From contig JAFBIW010000004.1 in NCBI GenBank assembly GCA_021531865.1, positions 117,574 to 181,573 of the forward strand: a stretch of DNA of 64,000 nt. The letters run 5' to 3'. Within the stretch, counting starts at the first letter, position 1. The number at the start of each line of letters is the position of its first letter. This DNA comes from Butyricicoccus pullicaecorum. GTDB lineage: Bacteria > Bacillota > Clostridia > Oscillospirales > Butyricicoccaceae. Shown one piece after another: positions 18,801-27,419 of the stretch. The position numbers were made by a program, and so were the translations under genes. The notes below the pieces were generated by a model. That model saw nothing but the letters and a program-made list of their open reading frames with translations. It was not told where the DNA came from and searched no databases.

Positions 18801-19043
18801 ATGGAAAACCGCATCGCCATTCTGGGGATCTTTATCGAGGACAACGCACAGAGCGGGCAGGTCAACGCCCTGCTGCACGATTACAGCGAGTATGTCGTCG
18901 GGCGCTTGGGCGTCCCGTACCGGGAGCGCAAGCTGTCCGTCATCTGCGTGGTTCTGGACGCGCCGAACGATATCATCAGCGCATTGTCCGGTAAGCTGGG
19001 CCGTCTGTCTGGCGTGAAGGCCAAGGCGCAATATGCAAAATAA
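18801..19043 (+). CDS. TM1266-family putative iron-only hydrogenase system regulator
   Basis: The 80-residue protein has an ACT-like build with IAILGIFIEDN, the central LLHDYSEYVVGRLGVPYRE, VVLDAPNDIISALSGKLG and GVKAKAQYAK, matching the TM1266 family linked to [FeFe]-hydrogenase maturation loci. ATG 18801 follows AAAGGAG. No hydrogenase genes are in the window; here it heads an ABC importer operon. Its sensing ligand is not known. Confidence 0.85.
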   Translation: MENRIAILGIFIEDNAQSGQVNALLHDYSEYVVGRLGVPYRERKLSVICVVLDAPNDIISALSGKLGRLSGVKAKAQYAK

Positions 19044-19065
19044 CCCCATTTTCAGAAAGGAAACG

Positions 19066-20121
19066 ATGATCATGAAGAAACGTGTTCTGGCGCTTTTCTG
19101 CGCCATGCTGTTCGTGCTGGCCGGCTGCGGTCAGACTGCGACGCAGAGCGATGCGCAGGAGCCTGCCCAGCAGCAGGCGGCTGAGCCGGCCGCCGAGCCG
19201 GAGACAGCGCCCCAGCAGGAGACCGTGGAGGCCGCCTATGAGGACGGCGTTGTACTGCGCGTGGCCTCGCTGAAGGGCCCGACCTCGATGGGTCTGGCTT
19301 CGCTCATGACCGATGAAAACGAGCACTATCAGTTTGAGATGCACACGGCGGCGGATGAGATCGTCCCGCTGCTCGTCAAGGGTGAGATCGACGGAGCGCT
19401 GATTCCGGCCAATCTGGCTGCGACCCTGTACAAGAAGACCGAGGGCAAGATCGCGGTGCTGAACATCAACACGCTGGGCGTGCTCGAGGTCGTTGCCCCC
19501 GCGTCCGAGCAGATCGGTGACCTGACCGCCCTCAAGGGCAAGACGGTTTACATGACCGGCAAGGGCACGACGCCCGAATCCGCTCTGCGCTATCTCATCG
19601 AGAAGAGCGGGATGCAGTGGGAGGATTTGAAGGTCGAGTTTAAGTCGGAGGCGACCGAGGTCGTCGCCGCGCTCAAGGGCGATCCGACTGCCTGTGCCGT
19701 TCTGCCGCAGCCCTTCGCAACCGTCGCGACCCAGCAGCTCGACAACATGAGCATCAAGCTCAGCCTGACCGAGCTTTGGAGCCAGCTCTCGGATGATGAC
19801 AGCCAGCTCGTCACCGGTGTCACGGTCGTTCGCAAAGCGTTTGCCGAGGAGCATCCGGCGGCGCTCGCACAGTTCCAGAATGACGCCGCCGCGTCGGTCG
19901 AATACGTCAATACCCATCCGGCTGAGGCCGCCGCGCTGATCGAGCAGCTTGATATCGTCAAGGCCGGCATTGCCAAGCTGGCAATCCCGCGCTGCAATCT
20001 GGTTTCGATGACCGGCACGGAGATGCAGACCGCGCTGAACGGCTATCTCAACGCGCTGTACGATTTCAGCCCCGAGCTGGTCGGTGGGGAACTGCCTGAT
20101 GCGGATTTTTACCTCGTATAA
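19066..20121 (+). CDS. ABC transporter substrate-binding lipoprotein, NMT1/ThiY-like
   Basis: The 351-residue product has a lipoprotein signal (LALFCAMLFVLAGC, lipid Cys in LAGC), a Gln/Glu/Ala-rich linker, and the NMT1-type binding fold: LKGPTSMGLASLM, GEIDGALIPANLA and LKGKTVYMTGKGTTPE. Related proteins bind thiamine precursors, sulfonates or nitrate. ATG 19066 has GAAAGG five bases upstream; 19072 is an alternative. It overlaps the permease gene by 23 bases. The substrate is not evident. Confidence 0.87.
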   Translation: MIMKKRVLALFCAMLFVLAGCGQTATQSDAQEPAQQQAAEPAAEPETAPQQETVEAAYEDGVVLRVASLKGPTSMGLASLMTDENEHYQFEMHTAADEIVPLLVKGEIDGALIPANLAATLYKKTEGKIAVLNINTLGVLEVVAPASEQIGDLTALKGKTVYMTGKGTTPESALRYLIEKSGMQWEDLKVEFKSEATEVVAALKGDPTACAVLPQPFATVATQQLDNMSIKLSLTELWSQLSDDDSQLVTGVTVVRKAFAEEHPAALAQFQNDAAASVEYVNTHPAEAAALIEQLDIVKAGIAKLAIPRCNLVSMTGTEMQTALNGYLNALYDFSPELVGGELPDADFYLV

Positions 20122-20890
20122 AGGACTCCTATGGAAGGCGGCAATTGCCGCCTTCTGGCTTATCCTGTGGCAGAGCATGGCCGTATTTTTTGCCGCCCGG
20201 TACCGGACGGACATCCTGTTCCCCGGGCCGCTCCAGACCTTGGAGAGCCTGCGGCAGCTTGCGGGGACGGGCGCGTTCTGGCTGTCGATCGTCCATTCGC
20301 TCTGCAAGATCGCGGCCGGATTTGTGTTCGCGTTCGCGGCGGGAGCCGGTCTCGCGGTGCTGGGACGGCTCTGTCCGCCGGTCCGCGCCCTCTTTGCGCC
20401 CGCCGTGCAGATCATGAAGAGCGTGCCGGTCGCCAGTTTCATCGTCGTCGCGCTCATTTGGATGCACGCGGACAATATTTCGATTCTGGTGTCCTTTTTT
20501 GTCGTGTTTCCGGTCGTGTATTTCAATCTTTCAGAAGGTCTGCGGCAGATGGACCCCGCGCTGCTCGAGATGGCCCGGGTGTTCCGGATGCCGCTTCCCA
20601 AGCGGCTGCGCGCGCTGTATATTCCGCAGGTCATGCCCTACCTGATCTCGGGCTGCCGGGTCGCGGTCGGCATGGCGTGGAAGGCGGGCGTCGCGGGTGA
20701 GATCATCGGCCTGCCCGGCCTTTCGATCGGCGAGCAGCTCTATCTATCCAAGCTGTATCTGGCGACGGCAGACCTGTTCGCGTGGACGATCGTCATCATC
20801 TGCATCAGTTTGCTGTGCGAGCGGGCGGTCGTGCGCCTGCTTGACCGGCTCAGGAAACGTTGGGAGGCTGCCTATGGAAATCCGGTTTGA
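20099..20890 (+). CDS. ABC transporter permease, SsuC/ThiX type
   Basis: The 263-residue membrane protein has about six helices and the cytoplasmic coupling segment near EMARVFRMPLPKRLRALYIPQVMP, cut here to ARVFRMPLPKRLRALYIPQ, followed by GLSIGEQLYLSK. This matches permeases of nitrate/sulfonate/thiamine-precursor importers. It starts inside the end of the binding-protein gene and overlaps the ATPase gene by 17 bases, so the three are translationally coupled. Confidence 0.87.
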   Translation: MRIFTSYKGLLWKAAIAAFWLILWQSMAVFFAARYRTDILFPGPLQTLESLRQLAGTGAFWLSIVHSLCKIAAGFVFAFAAGAGLAVLGRLCPPVRALFAPAVQIMKSVPVASFIVVALIWMHADNISILVSFFVVFPVVYFNLSEGLRQMDPALLEMARVFRMPLPKRLRALYIPQVMPYLISGCRVAVGMAWKAGVAGEIIGLPGLSIGEQLYLSKLYLATADLFAWTIVIICISLLCERAVVRLLDRLRKRWEAAYGNPV

Positions 20891-21443
20891 CCATGTATCA
20901 AAACGTTACGGAGACAAAACCGTGCTCAGCGGGCTGGACTGGCGCGTGCAGGCGGGGGAGACGTGGCGGGTCGAGGGGCCGTCCGGCGCAGGAAAGACTA
21001 CCCTGCTGCGCCTGCTGCTCGGACTGGAGCACCCGTCGGCTGGGCGGATCGACCGGCCGTACAGCGTGCGCTTCGCGCCGGTCTTTCAGGAGAACCGGCT
21101 GATCCCGCGCCTGAGCGCCGTGCAGAACATCGCGCTGACCTGCGACGCGCCCGACGACGAAATCTGCACCGCGCTGGCCGAGGTCGGGCTGACGGCGGAC
21201 GATCTCGCACAGGCGGCGGCGACCCTGAGCGGCGGGATGCAGCGGCGTGCCGCCATCGTCCGCGCCCTGCTTGCGCCGTCCGATTTTCTCGTGCTCGACG
21301 AACCGTTTTCCGGGCTTGACACGGACAATATCGCCCGCGTGCTGGCCTGCATCAACCGCCGCCGGGCGTCGCGCGGGCTGATCTTCGTCTCCCACGAGCG
21401 GTATGACGCCTTTTCCGGGGCAAAGTGCTTGCGCCTTCCCTGA
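20874..21443 (+). CDS. ABC transporter ATP-binding protein, short form
   Basis: The 189-residue ATPase has Walker A GPSGAGKTTLL (~33-43), Q-loop PVFQENRL, signature LSGGMQRRAA, Walker B FLVLDEPFSGLD and H-loop FVSHERYD. It is shorter than the usual ~240-260 residues of this family because it stops soon after the H-loop, but all catalytic motifs are present. It completes the binding protein-permease-ATPase importer. ATG 20874 follows GGGAGG. Confidence 0.88.
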   Translation: MEIRFDHVSKRYGDKTVLSGLDWRVQAGETWRVEGPSGAGKTTLLRLLLGLEHPSAGRIDRPYSVRFAPVFQENRLIPRLSAVQNIALTCDAPDDEICTALAEVGLTADDLAQAAATLSGGMQRRAAIVRALLAPSDFLVLDEPFSGLDTDNIARVLACINRRRASRGLIFVSHERYDAFSGAKCLRLP

Positions 21444-21457
21444 AATTCGTCTATAAT
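21429..21457 (+). promoter_or_regulatory. sigma-A promoter at the end of the ABC operon
   Basis: TTGCGC (21429-21434), 17 bp, TATAAT (21452-21457). The -35 box lies inside the last codons of the ATPase gene. It serves the methyltransferase at 21491. Confidence 0.8.
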
Positions 21458-21490
21458 AATACAATCGAATCACGAAAGGTGCGTTTGCCC

Positions 21491-22693
21491 ATGCAAAAGG
21501 GAGAAAAGAATAAACTGAAGCTGCTGCTCGTCGGCATCCAAGCCCGACTCAAGCAGAACCGCGACTATTTTGTAGCCGCTGAATTTATGTTCCGTTCGGG
21601 CGGCAAAAAGTTCAAGGCCGTGCTCAAGCCGGTGGGCGCGGATGCGCTTACGCTGGTCTTTCAGGGCACCGAGCGCCCGATGGACGCGGAGGAGGCCATG
21701 GACTTCTTCAGCAAGCAGACCGAGCTGTACGAAGAATCCGTGCTCACCTATACCGAGCGCGGCACGGTCGTCACGATTACGGTCAACGCGAAGGGCGTCA
21801 ACATGAAGCAGACCGAGCAGAAGGCCGCGCCCGCGGCGCAGGCCGCGGCGGCCAACCCGCTGCTTGACAGCGGTCGGAAGTATCTGATTCAGGCGGATAA
21901 GGCCGCGCCGCTGCTGCGCGAGATCGGCATTTTGACTGCCGAAGGCAAAATCCGTAATGACATGATCCGCAAGTACAACCAGATTGACCACTATGTTGAG
22001 CTGGTCGCGCCCATGTTCGAGCAGGACGACAGCAAGGAGATTCTGCTGCTCGACTGCGCCTGCGGCAAGTCCTATCTGTCCTTCGTCATGAATTATTACC
22101 TGCGCGACGTGCTCCGCCGCCGCTGCCGGATTATCGGTGTGGACATCAATCCCCATGTCGTTGAGGAGAGCCGCAAAATGGCAGATCGCCTGGGCTATCA
22201 CAACATGGAGTTCATCGCTGCCGACCTGCGGACGTACCAGCCGCCCAAAAACGTGACCGCCGTCATTTCGCTGCACGCCTGCGACATCGCGACCGACCTC
22301 GCGCTGGGCACGGCCATCCGCGCGCAGGCCAAGTACATCGCCTGCGTGCCCTGCTGCCACAAGGAGCTGCTCGACCAGTACCGCCTGCCCGGTCTCGAGC
22401 CGTTGACCAAATTCGGTGTGTTCAAGGCCCGGTTCAACGATGTACTGACCGACTCCATGCGCGCGCTCAAGCTGGAGGCCGAGGGCTACAAGGTCTCGGT
22501 TGTCGAGTACATCTCGCCGCTGGACACGCCCAAAAACCTGCTCATCCGCGCGGTGCGCACGGGGAAGGACAACCTGAAGGCGCGCGCTGAATATGACAGC
22601 GTCCGTGCGCTGCTCGGCACGACCTCCGAGCTTGACCGCCGCTGTGCCGCGCTGGACGACGCCTTTTTCATCACCGATGACGACCTGATCTGA
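21491..22693 (+). CDS. class I SAM-dependent methyltransferase (Methyltransf_32-like)
   Basis: The 400-residue protein has an N-terminal ~140-residue domain without clear family, then a Rossmann fold: LLDCACGKSYLSFVMNYYL (SAM motif), IIGVDINPHVVEESR, AVISLHACDIATDLAL and ACVPCCHKELLDQY. The CVPCCHKE part is typical of Methyltransf_32 proteins, a group with mostly unknown targets. It has its own promoter and terminator. Confidence 0.83.
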   Translation: MQKGEKNKLKLLLVGIQARLKQNRDYFVAAEFMFRSGGKKFKAVLKPVGADALTLVFQGTERPMDAEEAMDFFSKQTELYEESVLTYTERGTVVTITVNAKGVNMKQTEQKAAPAAQAAAANPLLDSGRKYLIQADKAAPLLREIGILTAEGKIRNDMIRKYNQIDHYVELVAPMFEQDDSKEILLLDCACGKSYLSFVMNYYLRDVLRRRCRIIGVDINPHVVEESRKMADRLGYHNMEFIAADLRTYQPPKNVTAVISLHACDIATDLALGTAIRAQAKYIACVPCCHKELLDQYRLPGLEPLTKFGVFKARFNDVLTDSMRALKLEAEGYKVSVVEYISPLDTPKNLLIRAVRTGKDNLKARAEYDSVRALLGTTSELDRRCAALDDAFFITDDDLI

Positions 22694-22702
22694 ATGACCC
22701 GC

Positions 22703-22732
22703 AAAAGCAGACGTTTCCGCGTCTGCTTTTTT
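22703..22732 (+). terminator. terminator after the methyltransferase
   Basis: AAAAGCAGACG / CGTCTGCTTTTTT with a six-base loop. Confidence 0.92.
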
Positions 22733-22778
22733 CGTGCCGCGCATAAGATGACAATTTCGGAACAGAACGGAGAAAGGA

Positions 22779-22807
22779 TGGACTTTTGCAGCCGCAGGCG
22801 CTATAAT
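22779..22807 (+). promoter_or_regulatory. probable promoter of the nfeD-stomatin operon
   Basis: TGGACT (22779-22784), 17 bp, TATAAT (22802-22807). The -35 is weak and the -10 perfect. About 120 bases of leader without a clear structure follow before the gene at 22930. Confidence 0.6.
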
Positions 22808-22929
22808 GGTTGCAAGGCATCTGCCGCATTGGATTTCACCGCACGAAAACCGATAAAATCCCGCGAATCATGCAATTTTCAAGGGGTATTGAGAAATGAT
22901 ACGTGTGGTGGTGTGAAGGAGGTTTTGCC

Positions 22930-23376
22930 ATGTTGCCATTTTGGCTGACGGGCAGCTTTTTGTGGGTTGCCGTCATCATCGCCGCGCTGATTGTGGAGGC
23001 CGCGACGCTTGATCTGAACGCGATCTGGTTCGCGCTCGGCGGTCTGGGCGGGCTGATCGTCACCTCGGTCGGCGGCAGTCTGCATGTGCAGCTCGTCGTG
23101 TTCGTCGTCATTTCGGCCGTGCTGATCTTTCTGGTCCGCCCGTTCGCGCGCCGGGTGCTCCGTCCCAAGGGGGCAGCCACCAACGCCGACCGGATCATCG
23201 GACAGGAGGCGCTTGTCACCCAGCCGATCAACAACACGCTGTCTCAGGGCGAGATCAAGGTCTTCGGACAGCTCTGGACGGCGCGCGCGGCGGACGGCGG
23301 GGAGATCCCGGCGGGCTCGCTCGTCCGTGTCCGGGAGATCGTCGGCGTCAAGGCGATCGTCGAAAAAATTCCGTAA
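22930..23376 (+). CDS. NfeD family membrane protein
   Basis: The 148-residue product has two to three N-terminal helices (residues 1-70) and a soluble C-terminal OB-fold domain (~80-148, with GQEALVTQPI and GSLVRVREIVGVKAIVEK). NfeD proteins pair with SPFH/stomatin proteins in membrane microdomains; the partner gene starts 18 bases downstream. ATG 22930 follows AAGGAGG. Confidence 0.9.
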   Translation: MLPFWLTGSFLWVAVIIAALIVEAATLDLNAIWFALGGLGGLIVTSVGGSLHVQLVVFVVISAVLIFLVRPFARRVLRPKGAATNADRIIGQEALVTQPINNTLSQGEIKVFGQLWTARAADGGEIPAGSLVRVREIVGVKAIVEKIP

Positions 23377-23394
23377 AAGAGAAGGAGAGAGCTT

Positions 23395-24297
23395 ATGTTT
23401 ATTGTTTGGATCGTTCTGGCGATCATCGTTCTGCTCATTCTGGCCAAGAACATCGTCATCGTCCCGCAGGCGCGCGCGTTCATCATCGAGCGTCTGGGCA
23501 CCTATCAGGGCACGTGGAACACCGGCCTGCATTTTAAGATCCCGCTGTTTGAGCGCGTCGTGCGCAAGGTCACCCTGAAGGAGCAGGTCGTCGACTTTGA
23601 GCCGCAGCCGGTTATCACCAAGGATAACGTCACCATGCAGATTGATACCGTCGTATACTTCCAGATCACCGATCCCAAGCTGTATACTTACGGCATTGAA
23701 AACCCGATGGCCGCGATCGAAAATCTGACCGCGACAACCCTGCGAAACATCATCGGCGACCTCGAGCTTGATCAGACTCTGACGAGCCGAGACATCATCA
23801 ACACCAAGATGCGCGCCATTCTGGATGAGGCGACCGACGCATGGGGCATCAAGGTCGGCCGTGTCGAGCTGAAAAACATCATCCCGCCGACCGCGATCCG
23901 TGAGTCGATGGAGAAGCAGATGAAGGCCGAGCGCGACCGCCGCGAGGCGATCCTGACCGCCGAGGGCGAGAAGCAGTCCAAGATTCTGGTCGCCGAGGGC
24001 GAAAAGGAATCCATGGTGCTGCGCGCCGAGGCCACCCGTCTGGCCAAGATCAAGGAGGCCGAGGGCGAAGCCGAAGCTCTGTTGACCGTACAGAAGGCGC
24101 TGGCCGATTCGATCGAAATGCTGAACAAGGCGGCGCCGACCGACCCGATCATCCGCCTCAAGGCGCTCGAAGCCTTCACCAAGGCGGCGGACGGCAAGGC
24201 CACCAAGATCATCATTCCGTCCGAGATTCAGGGCATCGCCGGCCTGCTGGGCGGCCTCAAGGAAGTCGTGACCGACGACAAGCCCCAGAGCAAATAA
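23395..24297 (+). CDS. SPFH/stomatin-band 7 protein
   Basis: The 300-residue protein has one N-terminal membrane anchor (MFIVWIVLAIIVLLILA), a band-7 domain (RAFIIERLGTYQGTWNTGLH; DNVTMQIDTVVYFQITD), and a charged coiled-coil region (KQMKAERDRREAILTAEG; EGEKESMVLRAEA). It is expected to oligomerise in the membrane and organise or protect membrane proteins along with NfeD. Proper length for QmcA/HflK-like stomatins. Confidence 0.93.
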   Translation: MFIVWIVLAIIVLLILAKNIVIVPQARAFIIERLGTYQGTWNTGLHFKIPLFERVVRKVTLKEQVVDFEPQPVITKDNVTMQIDTVVYFQITDPKLYTYGIENPMAAIENLTATTLRNIIGDLELDQTLTSRDIINTKMRAILDEATDAWGIKVGRVELKNIIPPTAIRESMEKQMKAERDRREAILTAEGEKQSKILVAEGEKESMVLRAEATRLAKIKEAEGEAEALLTVQKALADSIEMLNKAAPTDPIIRLKALEAFTKAADGKATKIIIPSEIQGIAGLLGGLKEVVTDDKPQSK

Positions 24298-24304
24298 GAC
24301 TCCC

Positions 24305-24337
24305 ACACAGCGCGGTATTTTTGCCGCGCTGTTTTTC
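24305..24337 (+). terminator. terminator after nfeD-stomatin
   Basis: ACAGCGCGG / CCGCGCTGT with an eight-base loop and a T-run. Confidence 0.92.
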
Positions 24338-24403
24338 TGCTTTCAAAACGGCAGGGAAGTGTGCTATAATGAAGCTGTGATATTTTTCGTGAGGTGAAGC
24401 CCG

Positions 24404-24775
24404 ATGGAGAACGAGACCCGAATTCCGGACTGCTGTGAAGAGAGCTGCGTGCACTGCGACGCCGTGCAGAGGGTGCAAAGCCGGATGCCGGATGAGGACA
24501 TCACTCGGCTGGCCGCCGATTTCTTCAAGGCCTTCTCGGACAAGACCCGCCTGCGCATCCTGACCGCGCTGGCCGTCGGCGAGCTGTGCGTCTGCGACAT
24601 CGCCGAGCTGCTCGGCATGACCCAGTCGGCCATTTCGCACCAGCTTCGCTTTCTGAAGCAGGCCCGTCTGGTCTCGAACCGGAAGGAAGGGAAGACCGTC
24701 TATTACCGCCTGTGCGACGACCATATCGGCGTCATCCTCAAGCAGGGCCTGGCTCATGTGCAGGAGGAACCTTGA
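24404..24775 (+). CDS. ArsR/SmtB-family metal sensor, CadC-like
   Basis: The 123-residue winged-helix repressor has the recognition helix region MTQSAISHQLRFLKQARLV. ELCVCD (C62, C64) at the alpha-3 helix and an N-terminal cysteine cluster (C10, C11, C15, C18) match the four-thiolate alpha-3N site of CadC, which senses Cd/Pb. A TATAAT box at 24365-24370 lies just upstream. No efflux ATPase or other target is adjacent, so its regulon is elsewhere. Confidence 0.9.
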   Translation: MENETRIPDCCEESCVHCDAVQRVQSRMPDEDITRLAADFFKAFSDKTRLRILTALAVGELCVCDIAELLGMTQSAISHQLRFLKQARLVSNRKEGKTVYYRLCDDHIGVILKQGLAHVQEEP

Positions 24776-24788
24776 AATCTGTTTGGAA

Positions 24789-24818
24789 GACCGCGCTTCG
24801 ACCGAGGCGCGGTTTTTT
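24789..24818 (+). terminator. terminator after the ArsR regulator
   Basis: GACCGCGCTTCG / AGGCGCGGTTTTTT. Confidence 0.88.
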
Positions 24819-24899
24819 CATTTTTGGGTGGATTTGCACTCTTTCCTTCTGCAAAATCCTGTGTTATAATGAACTCTGTATACGAAATGGAGGATTACC

Positions 24900-26738
24900 A
24901 TGCTGCATTCTGCTCTGGAACAGATTTTGCCCCGCGTCCAAAAGCCCGCACGCTATGTCGGCGGCGAGTGGGGCTCTGTCACCAAGGATAAACACAACAT
25001 TGACCTGCGCTTCGCCTTCTGCTTCCCCGACGTTTATGAGGTCGGCATGTCCCATCTGGGCTCGCGCATCCTGTACGGCCTGCTCAACGATCAGAAGAAC
25101 ATCTGGTGTGAGCGCGTTTTTGCGCCCTGGATCGACATGGAACAGGAGATGCGCGCGGCGGGCATCCCGCTGTACGGTCTGGAGAGCGGCGACCCGCTCT
25201 CGGAATTTGATATCATCGGCTTTACCCTGCAATACGAGCTGTCCTTCTCCAACATCCTGAATATGCTGGAGCTGGGCGGTGTGCCCGTGTTCGCCAAGGA
25301 GCGCACCGGGCTCAAGCATCTCGTCGTCGCGGGCGGCCCCTGTGCCTACAACCCTGAGCCGCTGTGCGACTTCGTCGACCTGTTTATGATCGGCGACGGC
25401 GAAGAGATCATGCTCGAGCTGACCGACCTGTATATCGACGCCAAGCGCCGAGGCCTGTCCAAGGACGAATTTCTGGTCGAAGCCGCGCAGATTCCGGGTA
25501 TGTATGTGCCCGCCCTGTACAACGTGACCTACAAGGAAGATGGCACGATCGAGGCGTACACGCCCCGCTGCGGCGCGCCGGCTGTCGTACAGAAGCGGAT
25601 CGTTAAGGATCTGGATACGATGTATTATCCGGATTATTTTGTCGTGCCCTCGACCGATATCGTCTTTGACCGCGCCATGATCGAGCTGTTCCGCGGCTGC
25701 CCGCGTGGCTGCCGTTTCTGTCAGGCCGGACACACCTATCGCCCGCTGCGCCGCAAGTCCAAGGAGACCCTGATGCGGCAGGCCGAGGCCATCCTGAAAA
25801 ATTCGGGCTATGAGGAAATTTCGCTGTCGTCCCTCTCGACGAGCGACTACGGCGAGCTGAGCGAGCTGACCGAGTGCATGCTCGATTACTGCGAGCCGCG
25901 CCACATCAGCCTGTCCCTGCCTTCGCTGCGCGCCGACAGCTTCAGCGCCGAGCTGATGCAGCGGGTGCAGAAGGTGCGCAAGAGCGGCCTGACCTTCGCC
26001 TGCGAGGCGGGCACCCAGCGCCTGCGCGACGTCATCAACAAGAACATCACCGAGGACGACGTGCTCAACGCCTGCGAGATCGCGTTTCAGGGCGGCTGGA
26101 ACAACGTCAAGCTGTATTTCATGATCGGCCTGCCGACCGAGACCTCGGAGGATTTGGACGGTATCTCCGAGATCTGCAAGAAGGTGGCCTACTGCTGGCG
26201 CATGAACACCGACAACCGCCAGCGCGGCGTGCGCATCACGGCTTCGGCCTCCTGCTTCGTGCCCAAGCCCCAGACTCCGTTCCAGTGGGACGCGCAGAAC
26301 ACGTTGGAAACCCTGCGCGGCAAGCAGGACTACATGAAGAAGATCATGAAGACCAAAAACGTCACCTATAACTGGCACGACGCCCAGACCTCGGTTATGG
26401 AGGGTGTTATCGCCCGCGGCGACCGCCGTCAGGGTCAGGCAATCTACACCGCGTGGAAGAGCGGCTGCAAGTTCGACGGCTGGGATCAGTGCTTTGACTA
26501 CGACAAATGGATCGCCGCCTTTGAGGCCTGCGGCCTCGATCCCGCATTCTATGCCTCCCGCCAGCGTCCGCTGGACGAGGTCTTCCCGTGGGATCATATC
26601 GGCTGCGGCACGACCAAGGCGCATCTCATCCGCGAGTGGGAACGCTCGCGCCGCGCCGAGATCACGCCCGACTGCATGCAGCAGTGCGCGGGCTGCGGCT
26701 CGAACAAGCTGCTGGAAGGAGGGAAGTGCTGTGTTTAA
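24900..26738 (+). CDS. B12-binding-domain radical SAM protein, TIGR03960 family
   Basis: The 612-residue protein opens LHSALEQILPRVQKPARYVG, has a cobalamin-binding-like N-terminal fold, and the radical SAM motif RGCPRGCRFCQAGHTYRP near residue 270. The C-terminal CAGCGSNKLLEGGKCC adds a cysteine cluster. It is a widespread Firmicutes family of unsettled function, always beside a TIGR03936 gene as here. A TATAAT box is at 24865-24870. Confidence 0.92.
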   Translation: MLHSALEQILPRVQKPARYVGGEWGSVTKDKHNIDLRFAFCFPDVYEVGMSHLGSRILYGLLNDQKNIWCERVFAPWIDMEQEMRAAGIPLYGLESGDPLSEFDIIGFTLQYELSFSNILNMLELGGVPVFAKERTGLKHLVVAGGPCAYNPEPLCDFVDLFMIGDGEEIMLELTDLYIDAKRRGLSKDEFLVEAAQIPGMYVPALYNVTYKEDGTIEAYTPRCGAPAVVQKRIVKDLDTMYYPDYFVVPSTDIVFDRAMIELFRGCPRGCRFCQAGHTYRPLRRKSKETLMRQAEAILKNSGYEEISLSSLSTSDYGELSELTECMLDYCEPRHISLSLPSLRADSFSAELMQRVQKVRKSGLTFACEAGTQRLRDVINKNITEDDVLNACEIAFQGGWNNVKLYFMIGLPTETSEDLDGISEICKKVAYCWRMNTDNRQRGVRITASASCFVPKPQTPFQWDAQNTLETLRGKQDYMKKIMKTKNVTYNWHDAQTSVMEGVIARGDRRQGQAIYTAWKSGCKFDGWDQCFDYDKWIAAFEACGLDPAFYASRQRPLDEVFPWDHIGCGTTKAHLIREWERSRRAEITPDCMQQCAGCGSNKLLEGGKCCV

Positions 26739-27399
26739 GGCGCGTATGAAATTTGCCAAGGAGGGACGGGCGAAGTACATCTCCCATCTTGACCTGATGC
26801 ACACCATGCAGCGTGCCATGGCGCGCTGCCAGATGCCCCTCTGGTTCACCGAGGGCTTTAACCAGCATGCCTATGTTTCGGTGGCGCTGCCCCTTTCGAC
26901 CGGCTATTCGGGCGAGTGGGAGCTGCTCGACTTCAACCTGCTCAGCGAAAATGTGCCCGAAAACGCGGTCGAAGCGCTCAACAGCGTCTTCCCGGCCGGT
27001 CTGCGCGCGATTGAGATTTACGCCCTGTCGGACGGCGGCATGGCGCTGCGCGATATCGCGTGGTCGAAGTACCGCGTGACCTGGTCGTTCCCGGAGGGCG
27101 TGCCCGCGCACTTCGTGTCCGACGCCGAGCGCCTGTTCGCCCGGAAGGAAATCGAGATGCTCAAGCGCTCCAAGCGGGGGGAAAAGCTGGTCAATATGCG
27201 CGAGTACATGAACGGCCTGACGCTGACGGCGGATGACACGCATGTGTACGCCGAGGTCGTCACGGCGGCGGGCAACAACAATCTGTCGCCCGAGTATCTG
27301 ACCCGTGCGCTTGCGCAGTACCTGCCCGAATACACGATCGCGGGCGCGGCCTACCACCGCCTGTGCGTGTATAACGGGCAGATGAAGCCCTTCCGCTGA
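26731..27399 (+). CDS. TIGR03936/DUF2344 radical-SAM-associated protein
   Basis: The 222-residue product starts at GTG 26731 with a good GAAGGAGGG box and overlaps the end of the upstream radical SAM gene by eight bases. The N-terminus FKARMKFAKEGRAKYISHLD and the following MPLWFTEGFNQHAYVSVALP are diagnostic of DUF2344. The family is nearly always the partner of TIGR03960; a joint role in RNA or cofactor modification is suspected but unproven. Confidence 0.9.
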   Translation: MFKARMKFAKEGRAKYISHLDLMHTMQRAMARCQMPLWFTEGFNQHAYVSVALPLSTGYSGEWELLDFNLLSENVPENAVEALNSVFPAGLRAIEIYALSDGGMALRDIAWSKYRVTWSFPEGVPAHFVSDAERLFARKEIEMLKRSKRGEKLVNMREYMNGLTLTADDTHVYAEVVTAAGNNNLSPEYLTRALAQYLPEYTIAGAAYHRLCVYNGQMKPFR

Positions 27400-27419
27400 G
27401 AGACAGGAAAGGAATCCAA

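Noticed and set aside
24864..26849. A 661-codon open frame antisense to the TIGR03960 gene
   Set aside because: Shadow of a well-supported radical SAM gene.
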